NCBI RefSeq assembly: GCF_000230835.1
Contig: NZ_CM001240.1
Span: 1,248,501 to 1,312,500 of the forward strand
DNA from: Clostridium sp. DL-VIII
Lineage (GTDB): Bacteria > Bacillota > Clostridia > Clostridiales > Clostridiaceae
Length of the DNA: 64,000 nucleotides
Direction of reading: 5' to 3'
The translations under genes and the position numbers were made by a program. Within the stretch, counting starts at the first letter, position 1, and each line of letters starts with the position of its first letter. Below, one piece after another: positions 1 through 9,424 of the stretch. The notes below the pieces were generated by a model, which saw nothing but the letters and a program-made list of their open reading frames with translations, searched no databases and was not told where the DNA came from.

Positions 1-1250
<1,250 letters not shown>

Positions 1251-1277
1251 AAATACGTATATAAAATAGATTCATAG

Positions 1278-1310
1278 CTTGCAACATATATTTTTGATAT
1301 ATGTTGCAAG
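1278..1310. terminator. 13-bp perfect stem-loop after the GH1 gene
   Basis: CTTGCAACATATA (1278-1290) pairs perfectly with TATATGTTGCAAG (1298-1310) around a 7-nt loop, 28 bases after the stop. There is no U-run, so it may be a weak terminator or a transcript 3'-end stabiliser. Confidence 0.5.
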
Positions 1311-1434
1311 TTACAATATATATATTAAAGCAATGTATTGGACAGTGATGACTATATATAGTTCTTCATAAATAAACAACTCATAAATTTAGCTTATATT
1401 ATATAATAATTATTTATTTAAGCTAAACTTTTTG

Positions 1435-1490
1435 TGTATGTTATTTCGATAAGCTACAACATAAGTCTAAGTTTAAAGCTGGATAACCAT
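1435..1490 (+). repeat. 56-bp element repeated at 4312-4370
   Basis: About 56 bases starting TGTATG and containing ATTTCGATAAGCTAC match a segment upstream of hypE at roughly three in four positions. TATGTT (1436-1441) can pair with AACATA (1458-1463). In the hypE copy the same arms read TATGTG and CACATA, a compensated change. No function known. Confidence 0.4.
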
Positions 1491-1499
1491 AGTTTTATC

Positions 1500-2129
1500 T
1501 TAACGTATAAAGTTAGTAGCAACTCTAGGTTCTTTTTCTGGTAATGAGACTCCAGCCTTTTTTCCTGCTTCTATAGATTTTAGAAGCCATGCCATGTTTC
1601 TACCTAAAACTCTCATAGTTTGCATTCCCTCTAAATCCTGCCTTACTTCTTCAGGAGTATTTCCATGAACCATATTCCAGTATTGTGAAGATACAACTGG
1701 CATATTAGAAATTGTGAAATACTTATTTAATTGATCAAAAGCAGCAGTTGATCCACCACGACGGCAGCTTACGATTGCAGCACCAGGTTTTAATTGGAAT
1801 GTACTTCCTCCAGCAAAGAATGCTCTATCTAAAAATGATGTGATTGCACCAGATGGAGCTGCATAATGGACAGGTGAACCAAATATAAAGCCATCAGCCT
1901 CTTTAGCCTTTTCTAAAAAAGCATTTACAACATCATCGTTAAATACACATTTACCATCTCCATTTTTATGACAGCCTCCGCAACCTGCACATCCACGTAT
2001 AGGCTTATTTCCAAGATGGAAAATTTCTGTTTCAATATTTTCTTTTTCTAATTCATTAGTTATTTCGCTCAAAGCAGTATAAGTACATCCTTGAGCTTTT
2101 GGACTACCATTAATAAGTAATACTTTCAT
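1500..2129 (-). CDS. Flavodoxin-like NAD(P)H-dependent FMN reductase / Fe-S flavoprotein family
   Basis: A 209-residue cytoplasmic flavoprotein of the NADPH-dependent FMN reductase (PF03358) family. It opens with MKVLLINGSPKAQGCT, the FMN phosphate-binding loop. Residues around 45-62 carry the cluster CAGCGGC plus one more Cys, like clostridial iron-sulfur flavoproteins that bind a 4Fe-4S cluster. GSPVHYAAPSGA is the second flavin-contacting loop. The ATG follows GAGGTGAG at good spacing. It is monocistronic and transcribed away from the hyp genes. The family reduces quinones, O2/peroxide or nitro compounds; the electron partner cannot be read here. Confidence 0.82.
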   Translation of the reverse strand: MKVLLINGSPKAQGCTYTALSEITNELEKENIETEIFHLGNKPIRGCAGCGGCHKNGDGKCVFNDDVVNAFLEKAKEADGFIFGSPVHYAAPSGAITSFLDRAFFAGGSTFQLKPGAAIVSCRRGGSTAAFDQLNKYFTISNMPVVSSQYWNMVHGNTPEEVRQDLEGMQTMRVLGRNMAWLLKSIEAGKKAGVSLPEKEPRVATNFIR

Positions 2130-2162
2130 TTAAAATCTCACCTCATTATAATTTAAGATTTT

Positions 2163-2518
2163 TAGGCATATGAAAATAAATAACAAGTCTAAAGTTGCCG
2201 TGAATATTTTGCATCAGGCAAGGAAATAAATTGCTCTTATAGTAAGCCTATTAGGTCAATTTACCGATAAGCAGATAAGCAAGGGTACAAATCTTTGATT
2301 TCGCTACTTGAATTTAGTTAATTCGCTTATGAGTTAACATCCCTATAAAAATGATTTTGTGTGAATCGGTTAGTTAAGTAGACATCTCAAATCTATGATT
2401 ATGATTTGATGAGGGTCGCTTATTCTGAGAGTACTCAGGGAGTATATCCGAGTCGGGCTTCCTTTATGATGGAAAATAGACCGGCAAGTTGACTTGGTAT
2501 TTATTTGATTATGCCTTA
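2163..2518. repeat. Family A inverted-repeat element, full copy (about 356 bp)
   Basis: Left end (2163-2189, starting TAGGCATATGAAAATAAATA) and right end (2491-2518, ending ATTTGATTATGCCTTA) are imperfect inverted repeats of each other. The interior shares GTGAATCG and GAGTCGGGCTTCCT blocks with the copies at 4131 and 29786. There is no reading frame for a transposase, so it looks like a non-autonomous, MITE-like element. Confidence 0.6.
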
Positions 2519-2830
2519 AATTCTTGTTATTACTAATATACAGTAATTAAATAGAAAAAGATAGAGTTTTAACGGGGTATAATGGCCACATTAAAAATTA
2601 TTTGTTCTTAAAATTGGTGTATTTGCTTTTAAATCTTGTATATTTTTCTATAACAGACGGCTTTATAACTAGAATGGAAGTATAAATTTTCAATTTTATC
2701 AATAATTATATTATATGAAATAAGTATATGGATTGTTTATTTTGTGGAAAGAAAAAATGAGGAGAAGTAAAGGTTGAAATATAAAACTCTACGTACCAAG
2801 AAAGAGACAATAATTATAGGAGGGTTTACT
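2519..2830. other. Gap before hypC
   Basis: About 310 bases of AT-rich sequence between the family A element and hypC. It must hold the hyp promoter, but no convincing -35/-10 pair stands out. A weak frame running into hypC from 2774 lacks an RBS and is not the start. The hypC RBS AGGAGGG is at 2818-2824. Confidence 0.4.
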
Positions 2831-3055
2831 ATGTGCTTAGCAGTTCCCGGGAAAGTTTTAAGTTTAGATGGATTTAAAGGAGTTATAGAAATAGGCAGTA
2901 TTAGAAGAGAAGTTTTCATGCATTTAATTCCAGATGCAAAAATTGGACAATATGTTCTTGTTCATGCAGGCTGTGGAATAGAAACGATCGATGAGGAAGA
3001 AGCAGAAAAAACTCTAGAATTAATAAAGGAGTTATCAGATAATGAAATTTGTTGA
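2831..3055 (+). CDS. hypC: Hydrogenase maturation chaperone HypC
   Basis: Small chaperone (74 aa) that with HypD carries the iron atom while CN and CO ligands are attached, then delivers it to the hydrogenase large subunit. The start ATG at 2831 gives MCLAVPGKVLS, the family signature with the functional Cys at position 2; AGGAGGG lies 6 bases upstream. An in-frame extension upstream to 2774 would bury this signature and is rejected. It overlaps hypD by 14 bases, which suggests translational coupling. First gene of hypC-D-E-F. Confidence 0.95.
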   Translation: MCLAVPGKVLSLDGFKGVIEIGSIRREVFMHLIPDAKIGQYVLVHAGCGIETIDEEEAEKTLELIKELSDNEIC

Positions 3056-4124
3056 CGAGTTTAGAAATGGAGAATATGCTAAAAGCCTCGTAAAATTGCT
3101 GCAAAATATAACAGATGAAAAGATAAATATCATGGAAGTCTGTGGTACACATACTAGGGCTATATTTAGATATGGTATAAGAGATATACTACCAGGCAAT
3201 ATAAAGGTAATATCTGGACCAGGATGTCCGGTATGTGTTACTCCTCAAAGTTATATTGATACTTCTTTAGGACTGACTTCAAATAAAGATGTCATAATTG
3301 CGACCTTTGGAGATATGATAAGAGTGCCAGGAAGAGAGACTTCTTTAATGAAAAGAAAAGCAGAAGGTGCGGATATCAGAATTGTATATTCACCGATGGA
3401 TGCATTAACGCTTGCAGAAAACAATTCATCAAAAAAAGTAGTATTTCTTTCAGTTGGATTTGAAACAACAACGCCAATGACAGCAATAACTGCCATAGAG
3501 GCAAGGAAGGAAGGAATAAAAAACTTATTTTTCTTGACAGCTAATAAGATTGTTCCTCCTGCAATGAAAGCTCTTGTAGAGGATAAAGAAATCAATATAG
3601 ATGGATTTTTACTTCCAGGACATGTTAGTGCTGTTATAGGTAAAAGACCATATGAATTTTTAAGCGATGAATATAACATTCCTGGAGTAATAACTGGTTT
3701 TGAGCCTTTAGACATACTTAAGAGCTTAAATACACTTATAAATATGATAGATAAAAGGGATTATAAAATAGTGAATGAGTATAAAAGAATAGTAAGAGAT
3801 GATGGAAATTCAGAGGCTTTAGAATATTTAGATAAAGTTTTTGAAATAACTAAAAGTACATGGAGAGGAATAGGCACTATTCCTAATAGTGGATATAAGA
3901 TTAATAAGGAATACGAAGATTTTGATGCTATAAAGCATTTTGACATAAACTATAAAGATTATGATGGAAGTCCAGGCTGTAGGTGTGGTGACATACTTAA
4001 AGGAAAGATAACTCCTTTTGAATGTCCATTGTTTAGAAAAGCCTGCACGCCAGAGAATCCAGTAGGTTCCTGTATGGTATCCTCAGAAGGTACCTGCGCA
4101 GCTTACTATAGGTATAGTTCTTAA
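3042..4124 (+). CDS. hypD: Hydrogenase maturation protein HypD
   Basis: Iron-sulfur protein (360 aa) that acts with HypC as the scaffold on which Fe(CN)2CO is assembled. Visible signatures are EVCGTHT (residues 32-38), GPGCPVCVTP (near 60-70), GFETTTP, and the Cys-rich C-terminus with GCRCGDILKG, FECPLF and GSCMVSSEGTCAAYY, which holds the 4Fe-4S ligands. Length matches the family. The start overlaps hypC. A 278-bp gap carrying a family A core and a second repeated element separates it from hypE, an unusual interruption for a hyp operon. Confidence 0.96.
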   Translation: MKFVDEFRNGEYAKSLVKLLQNITDEKINIMEVCGTHTRAIFRYGIRDILPGNIKVISGPGCPVCVTPQSYIDTSLGLTSNKDVIIATFGDMIRVPGRETSLMKRKAEGADIRIVYSPMDALTLAENNSSKKVVFLSVGFETTTPMTAITAIEARKEGIKNLFFLTANKIVPPAMKALVEDKEINIDGFLLPGHVSAVIGKRPYEFLSDEYNIPGVITGFEPLDILKSLNTLINMIDKRDYKIVNEYKRIVRDDGNSEALEYLDKVFEITKSTWRGIGTIPNSGYKINKEYEDFDAIKHFDINYKDYDGSPGCRCGDILKGKITPFECPLFRKACTPENPVGSCMVSSEGTCAAYYRYSS

Positions 4125-4130
4125 GCAGAG

Positions 4131-4206
4131 AACCCAAATCTATGATTTGGCGTGAATCGCTTACTCAGCGAACGAACGTGAGTCGAGTTTCATCTAGAGC
4201 TTGTTC
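4131..4206. repeat. Family A core block between hypD and hypE
   Basis: This stretch, with AAATCTATGATTT and GTGAATCGCTTACTCAGCGA followed by GTGAGTCGAGTTTC, matches the reverse complement of the interior of the copy at 29786-30016 over roughly 75 bases. The terminal inverted repeats seen in the other full copies are not evident here, so it appears to be an eroded or partial copy. Confidence 0.55.
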
Positions 4207-4311
4207 CATTTACTGCTTGTCACGAACTTGTTTCGGGAGCATGTAGAAATGGATGCATGTTCACATTTAGAACTTTTCAGCGAAAATTTCACAAGTCCTG
4301 TGGAATAAAAA

Positions 4312-4370
4312 TGTATGTGATTTCGGTAAGCTACCACATAAATTTAGTTTTCAAGTTGGATATCTATATA
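4312..4370 (+). repeat. Second copy of the 1435-1490 element, upstream of hypE
   Basis: Matches 1435-1490, including TGTATGTGATTTCGGTAAGC and the arms TATGTG/CACATA. It ends about 33 bases before the hypE start, so it would lie in the hypE leader if transcribed from upstream. Confidence 0.4.
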
Positions 4371-4402
4371 ACAGTAAACTTACTCTTGGGGGTGTATAAA
4401 TA

Positions 4403-5410
4403 ATGGATAATAAAATATTATTAAGTCATGGCAGCGGAGGAAAACAAACAAACAATTTAATTAATGATTTGTTTTTAAAGTATTTTAATAATGAAATAAT
4501 AAATGAAATGAATGATTCAGCGCAGTTTGCCTTAAATAGCAGTAAAATTGCTTTTACCACTGATTCTTTCGTAGTTAAACCTATGTTTTTTAATGGTGGA
4601 AATATTGGAAAGCTTGCAGTTTGTGGTACAGTAAATGATTTAGCCATGAGTGGAGCTAAGCCTTTGTATTTAACAAGTGCATTTATGATAGAAGAAGGCT
4701 TTGAATTAGAAAAACTAGAACTTATTGTGAAATCTATGACGGAAGCAGCAAAAGAAGCAGGAGTTCAAATTATTGCGGGAGACACTAAAGTGGTTGAAAA
4801 AGGCGGTGTGAATGGAGTATTTATCAATACTTCAGGAATAGGGACGATTTATGAAAATACAAATATTAAAGCAAGCAATGCCAAGGCTGGCGATGTAGTT
4901 ATTGTAAATGGAACATTAGGAGATCACGGAATGACTATTATGTGCCAGCGAAGTGGAATAGACATACAAGGAGATTTAAAAAGCGATTGTGCACCTTTAA
5001 ATTCTCTTGTAGATTCCATGATTGAAGTATGTTCTGATATCCATGTGTTAAGAGATGCTACAAGAGGCGGTGTTGCAGCGGTATTAAATGAAATTGCAGA
5101 GACAAGCCAAGTATCTATTGAATTAGACGAAAATTCAATTCCTATAAGTGAAGAAGTGAAAGGAAGCTGTGAGCTTTTAGGTTTAGATCCTTTATATGTT
5201 GCAAATGAAGGCAAGCTGTGTTGTTTTGTCCCAGAGGCTTATGCAAGTTATGTGCTTGGAGTAATGAGAAAGCATTCACTTGGGGTTAATGCAGCGATTA
5301 TTGGGAAAGTAGTAGAACAATCATCACAAAAGGTTTATTTAAAAACTATTATAGGTGGAAAAAGAATAGTAGATATGCCTTCAGGAGAGCAATTGCCTAG
5401 AATTTGTTAG
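4403..5410 (+). CDS. hypE: Hydrogenase maturation protein HypE
   Basis: ATP-dependent dehydratase (335 aa) that converts the carbamoyl group placed on its C-terminal cysteine by HypF into thiocyanate, the source of the cyanide ligands. The N-terminal LLSHGSGGKQ and the DSFVVKPMFFNGGNIGKLAV segment are the PurM/AIR-synthase-like ATP site. The protein ends in PRIC with the required terminal Cys, so it looks intact. ATG follows TTGGGGGTG. It lies between hypD and hypF but is separated from both by repeat-containing gaps. Confidence 0.96.
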   Translation: MDNKILLSHGSGGKQTNNLINDLFLKYFNNEIINEMNDSAQFALNSSKIAFTTDSFVVKPMFFNGGNIGKLAVCGTVNDLAMSGAKPLYLTSAFMIEEGFELEKLELIVKSMTEAAKEAGVQIIAGDTKVVEKGGVNGVFINTSGIGTIYENTNIKASNAKAGDVVIVNGTLGDHGMTIMCQRSGIDIQGDLKSDCAPLNSLVDSMIEVCSDIHVLRDATRGGVAAVLNEIAETSQVSIELDENSIPISEEVKGSCELLGLDPLYVANEGKLCCFVPEAYASYVLGVMRKHSLGVNAAIIGKVVEQSSQKVYLKTIIGGKRIVDMPSGEQLPRIC

Positions 5411-5434
5411 GATATCGATGAACAATATATAATG

Positions 5435-5472
5435 TAAGGCACATGAACTTGCTATTTATTTGATTGTGCTTA
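5435..5472. repeat. Family A deleted copy (38 bp)
   Basis: TAAGGCACATGAA at the left and TTATTTGATTGTGCTTA at the right are the two family A ends joined with only a few bases between. It probably derives from a full element by internal deletion. It lies between hypE and hypF. Confidence 0.5.
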
Positions 5473-5620
5473 AGCATATTTAATAGACAGATAAGGGATT
5501 AAGCAATGCATCATAAAATTAAAAAAACAAGTATATATCTTGAGGTATGAACTATACTCATATTTTACAGAAATATGAAAAAATTTTTGAAAGGCTAAAA
5601 GGAAAATCTCTGAATTTTTA

Positions 5621-7921
5621 TTGATTGAAGGTGTTATTATTAAGAGATTATTTTTAAAAGTTGAAGGAATTGTACAAGGCGTGGGATTTAGGCCTTTTGT
5701 TTATAAGCAGGCGATTTCACTAGAACTGAAAGGATGGATAAATAACAATTCAGAAGGAGTATACATCGATATAGAAGGACAAGAAGATAATTTAAACACA
5801 TTTATTAATAATCTTAAATTCAAAAAGCCTCCCTTAGCTAAAATAGACAACATAATTGTAAATAAAAAAGAGCTTTTTAATTATGAAAATTTTGAAATAA
5901 GAGAAAGCGAAAGCAAAAAAGAAAAGTTAACTTTAATTTCTCCAGACATAGCTGTTTGTGAAGAATGTATTAAGGATATTAACGATCCATCCAATAGAAG
6001 ATATAAATATCCTTTTACTAACTGTACAAATTGTGGTCCAAGATTTTCAATAATAAAAGCTATTCCATATGATAGAGCCAATACAACCATGAAAAAATTT
6101 GTTATGTGCAGAGAATGCCAGGAGGAATACATAGATCCAGTTAATAGAAGATTTCATGCCCAGCCTAATGTTTGTAAGGAGTGTGGACCTAAGCTTTGGA
6201 TTGAAGATACTTATGGAGTGGAGATTAAAGTTGATGATGTATTGAAATGGACAAGACAAAAGCTTAAAGAAGGTAAAATTTTTGCAATTAAAGGTCTTGG
6301 AGGATTTCATTTAGTTTGTGATGCTGAAAATGAGGAAGGAGTGAGGCTGCTAAGAAGTAGAAAAAAAAGGCCTGACAAAGCCTTTGCGGTTATGGTAAGG
6401 AATATAAAGACAGTAAAAAAATACTGCCATGTAAATGAAGAAGAAGAAAAAATCCTTACAGGTTCAAAAAAGCCTATAGTAATACTAGGACAGATTGATA
6501 ACTACAATTTATCACAGTACATAGCACCAAATCAAAAAACTTTAGGGGTAATGCTTCCATATACTCCTTTGCATTATTTATTGTTTGAGGATAGCGTAAA
6601 GGTTTTAGTTATGACAAGTGCAAATATTAATAGTTTACCTTTAGAATATAAAAATGAAAGTGCAGTTAAGAAGTTAACTGAGATTGCAGATTATTTTCTA
6701 CTACATAATAGAGATATTCATATGCCAATAGATGATTCAGTAGTACGGATGATAAATAATGAAGTTTATATGATAAGAAGAGCAAGAGGATATGTACCAG
6801 AACCTATAAAAATGGAGAATACAAAAGAGATTTTAGCTTGTGGTTCCAATATGAAAAATACTTTTTGTGTAGGAAAAGAAAATAATTTATTTTTAAGTCA
6901 GTATAATGGAGATTTAGAAAATCTGGAGACCTTTGAACATTATGAAAATAATATAGAATATTTTAAGAATATATTTAATTTCGTCCCAAAGTATGTAGCT
7001 TGTGATATGCACCCAAGCTATGCTTCAACACAATATGCCTATAATTCAGCAATACCCAAAATTGAGGTTCAGCATCATCATGCACATATTGTAAGCTGCT
7101 TAGTAGAAAATAATATAAATAAAAAAGTTATTGGGATTGCTTTTGATGGAACGGGCTATGGAACTGATAAAAAAATATGGGGTGGTGAATTTTTAATCTG
7201 TGATAATAAAGAATTCACACGACTTGGATATTTAGATTATGTAAAAATGCCAGGTGGTGAAAAAGCTGTTAAGGAACCTTGGAGGATGGCTGTATCGTAT
7301 ATATATAAGATGTTTGAGTCAAAGATGTGGAGTGAATACAACACAGACCTATCAATTGGAGAAATATTAATTAAATTATATGGTGATAAAGCAGCTAATA
7401 TTATAGCTGTGCTTGAAGCAGATATTAACTGTCCAGAAACTTCAAGTATGGGACGTTTTTTTGATGCGGCAGCCAGTCTAATTGGAGTTAGAGATAATAT
7501 TACTTATGAGGGGCAGGCAGCCATAGAACTTGAAAATATTGCGCTAAATAATAGTTTAAGTACTTATGATTATGATATAGTCAAGGAAGAGTTCTATGTT
7601 ATAAAGCCAGAAAAAATTATTTTAGGTATTATAAAAGATAGATTGTCAGGTAAACAAGCTTCTACTATGTCAGATAAATTTCATAATACAATAATTAGCT
7701 TAGCAAAAGATATGTGCAAACTAATTAGAAAAGATACAGGTATTAATGAAGTGGCATTAAGCGGAGGAGTATTTCAAAACTGTATTTTGCTTAAAGGTCT
7801 AATAAACGAACTAGAAAATGAAAATTTTAGTGTGTATACAAATAAATTAATACCAACTAATGATAGTGGCGTAGCATTGGGACAAATTGTTATAGCAAAT
7901 GAAATTTTAAGAAATATATAA
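5621..7921 (+). CDS. hypF: Carbamoyltransferase HypF
   Basis: Uses carbamoyl phosphate and ATP to carbamoylate the HypE C-terminal Cys. Domains in order: acylphosphatase (VEGIVQGVGFRPFVYK, residues about 13-30), two zinc-finger repeats (CEEC...CTNC and CREC...CKEC, about 110-187), YrdC/Sua5-like domain (about 200-390), and Kae1-like domain with QHHHAH near 484-489. The length is typical. The start is uncertain: there is no ATG or GTG before the conserved domain. TTG at 5621 is the first usable codon but has a poor RBS, while GAAGGTG at 5627-5633 sits correctly for ATT at 5639, which would give the family-like MKRLFLKVEG. Confidence 0.94.
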   Translation: MIEGVIIKRLFLKVEGIVQGVGFRPFVYKQAISLELKGWINNNSEGVYIDIEGQEDNLNTFINNLKFKKPPLAKIDNIIVNKKELFNYENFEIRESESKKEKLTLISPDIAVCEECIKDINDPSNRRYKYPFTNCTNCGPRFSIIKAIPYDRANTTMKKFVMCRECQEEYIDPVNRRFHAQPNVCKECGPKLWIEDTYGVEIKVDDVLKWTRQKLKEGKIFAIKGLGGFHLVCDAENEEGVRLLRSRKKRPDKAFAVMVRNIKTVKKYCHVNEEEEKILTGSKKPIVILGQIDNYNLSQYIAPNQKTLGVMLPYTPLHYLLFEDSVKVLVMTSANINSLPLEYKNESAVKKLTEIADYFLLHNRDIHMPIDDSVVRMINNEVYMIRRARGYVPEPIKMENTKEILACGSNMKNTFCVGKENNLFLSQYNGDLENLETFEHYENNIEYFKNIFNFVPKYVACDMHPSYASTQYAYNSAIPKIEVQHHHAHIVSCLVENNINKKVIGIAFDGTGYGTDKKIWGGEFLICDNKEFTRLGYLDYVKMPGGEKAVKEPWRMAVSYIYKMFESKMWSEYNTDLSIGEILIKLYGDKAANIIAVLEADINCPETSSMGRFFDAAASLIGVRDNITYEGQAAIELENIALNNSLSTYDYDIVKEEFYVIKPEKIILGIIKDRLSGKQASTMSDKFHNTIISLAKDMCKLIRKDTGINEVALSGGVFQNCILLKGLINELENENFSVYTNKLIPTNDSGVALGQIVIANEILRNI

Positions 7922-8017
7922 TTATAAAGATTAATCTATGGACAATATATTATGAGTTAGTATAAATAAGTATAAAGCTGAAAAGAGCATGTTAGGAAAT
8001 AAGTATATTGTATTTAT

Positions 8018-8057
8018 CATAAAAATTGATATCTATTTAGGGATATCAATTTTTATG
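8018..8057. terminator. Bidirectional terminator between convergent hypF and the uvrC-like gene
   Basis: A perfect 16-bp stem, CATAAAAATTGATATC (8018-8033) with GATATCAATTTTTATG (8042-8057) and an 8-nt loop. A-tract and T-tract flanks lie within the stem on both sides, so it can serve both strands. Confidence 0.75.
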
Positions 8058-8066
8058 ACTATATCC

Positions 8067-9152
8067 CTAAATAGATATTAGTTTATCAAGCTCGTTTAAT
8101 ATATTCATGTAACCATCTGGAGTGTTTAACCATCTCTCAAGAACTATAAAATATTTACAATTATTAGACTTATTTTTTAAATATGTATAAATTATTTGAG
8201 ACTCATCTATTTCTTCACGGCCAATTTCTATTGGATTCTTTAAATTTTCATTATTAAAGTAAAATGAAATATTGTTTTTTATAATTAGTTTTAACTTTTC
8301 TAAATTCAAATCATTCATTGAATATTTTTCACTAAAGAGCATTTTATTGCCGTTAATAAGAAAAAGTTTAATTACGCTATTGTTTAAAGATTCAAGCAAA
8401 ACAATATTTTTATTTTCCTTTACAAATTTTACAACTTTCACATTATTGATTAAATAATTTACTGCCTGTATATAATCTCTGTATTTAGCAGCTGTTTCAA
8501 AGTCAAATTTTTCTGATGCATCAAGCATTTTTAGTTCCAGTTCTTTAAGAATACTTTTATCAGTTCCGTTAAATAAATAGATCAATCTTTTTAATATATC
8601 AATATACTGTTTTTTTGAAGTATCATTTAAACACATTCCAATACATAATCCCAAGGAATAATTAATACAGGATGAAGTTTTTTGTAAATTATTATTGCAG
8701 ATTATTTTAAAGTATTCTCTTATGTTTTGAATAGCCTTCCTTAACGTGTTTTTATTGGTATATGGTCCGAAATAAATACATTCATCGCTACTTTTATGTT
8801 CATTGCATATCAATATATCAGGATTTTTTTCGTTAAGGTTTATTCTTATGTAGCAATAAGATTTAGGGCTTTTCATTTGCTTGTTATACGCAGGTTTTAT
8901 TTTTTTTATTAACTCACATTCAAGTAAAAATGCTTCAAATTCTGTATCAGTAATTATATATTCAAAGTCCTTAAGATTTTGGACTAGTTTTATAACTTTT
9001 GGAGAGTGAAATTTTGAATTTTGAAAGTATGAACTAACTCTATTTTTTAAATTCTTAGATTTCCCAACATAAATGACATTTTTGAGAGAATCTTTCATGA
9101 GATATACACCAGGGCAGGAAGGTAATATTTTAACTTTTTCTTTTATGTCCAC
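8067..9152 (-). CDS. UvrC-like GIY-YIG nuclease, truncated architecture
   Basis: A 361-aa homologue of the N-terminal half of UvrC, the nucleotide excision repair nuclease. The GIY-YIG domain is residues 1-95: PGVYLMKD, VIYVGKSKNLKNR with the catalytic Arg, and a Glu in TEFEAFLLE. A UVR (UvrB-contact) helix pair lies near 205-235 (EKFDFETAAKYRDYI). The RNase H-like 5' incision domain and helix-hairpin-helix pair of full UvrC (about 600 aa) are absent, and the frame ends cleanly. The start is GTG after GGAGGA. The single-nuclease layout recalls E. coli Cho, but Cho lacks the UVR motif. It could be an accessory 3'-incision enzyme; a true uvrC is expected elsewhere. Confidence 0.8.
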   Translation of the reverse strand: MDIKEKVKILPSCPGVYLMKDSLKNVIYVGKSKNLKNRVSSYFQNSKFHSPKVIKLVQNLKDFEYIITDTEFEAFLLECELIKKIKPAYNKQMKSPKSYCYIRINLNEKNPDILICNEHKSSDECIYFGPYTNKNTLRKAIQNIREYFKIICNNNLQKTSSCINYSLGLCIGMCLNDTSKKQYIDILKRLIYLFNGTDKSILKELELKMLDASEKFDFETAAKYRDYIQAVNYLINNVKVVKFVKENKNIVLLESLNNSVIKLFLINGNKMLFSEKYSMNDLNLEKLKLIIKNNISFYFNNENLKNPIEIGREEIDESQIIYTYLKNKSNNCKYFIVLERWLNTPDGYMNILNELDKLISI

Positions 9153-9336
9153 GTAATCTCCTCCATAAGATGATTAATTATTTTACTATTATGATTCTAT
9201 CATGTGCCTTAATTAATAATTTTATGATATGTGGATTTTTAACAATTAAGTTTGGAACTGGAAATATGACTTTTTATTTTACAAAGTGGCATCTGGTCTT
9301 TCAATTAACCATTTCTATATTTTATATGAAGCCATG

Positions 9337-9373
9337 GACAAGCACCCTTGTCATGATGACAAGTAAACTTGAC
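9337..9373. promoter_or_regulatory. Paired operator in front of the membrane protein/XRE pair
   Basis: GACAAG-N4-CTTGTC (9337-9352) and GACAAG-N4-CTTGAC (9358-9373) are two near-identical dyads whose centres are 21 bp apart, two helical turns. The second overlaps the -35 hexamer TTGACA. This fits cooperative repression, most simply by the small XRE protein encoded at 9757. Confidence 0.6.
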
Positions 9374-9396
9374 AATATGTAAAATTAAGGTATAAT
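9369..9396 (+). promoter_or_regulatory. Sigma-A promoter for 9425-9966
   Basis: TTGACA at 9369-9374 and TATAAT at 9391-9396 with a 16-bp spacer. Both hexamers match the consensus perfectly. Confidence 0.8.
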
Positions 9397-9424
9397 AATC
9401 ATTAATAGGAATGGAGTTGATTTT

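Noticed and set aside
2163..2518. Possible tRNA/structured RNA gene or IS remnant
   Set aside because: No cloverleaf, no CCA, and no transposase fragment in any frame; inverted ends point to a non-autonomous repeat.
2774..2830. Upstream extension of hypC
   Set aside because: HypC needs Cys at position 2; the ATG at 2831 with AGGAGGG fits, the extension does not.
3251..3715. Long antisense open frame (154 codons) across hypD
   Set aside because: It lies wholly opposite a conserved gene, has no RBS and its translation shows no recognisable domain.
9170..9382. 70-codon plus-strand frame between the uvrC-like gene and the DUF6442-like gene
   Set aside because: It lacks an RBS, covers the operator pair and the -35 of the next promoter, and resembles no protein.
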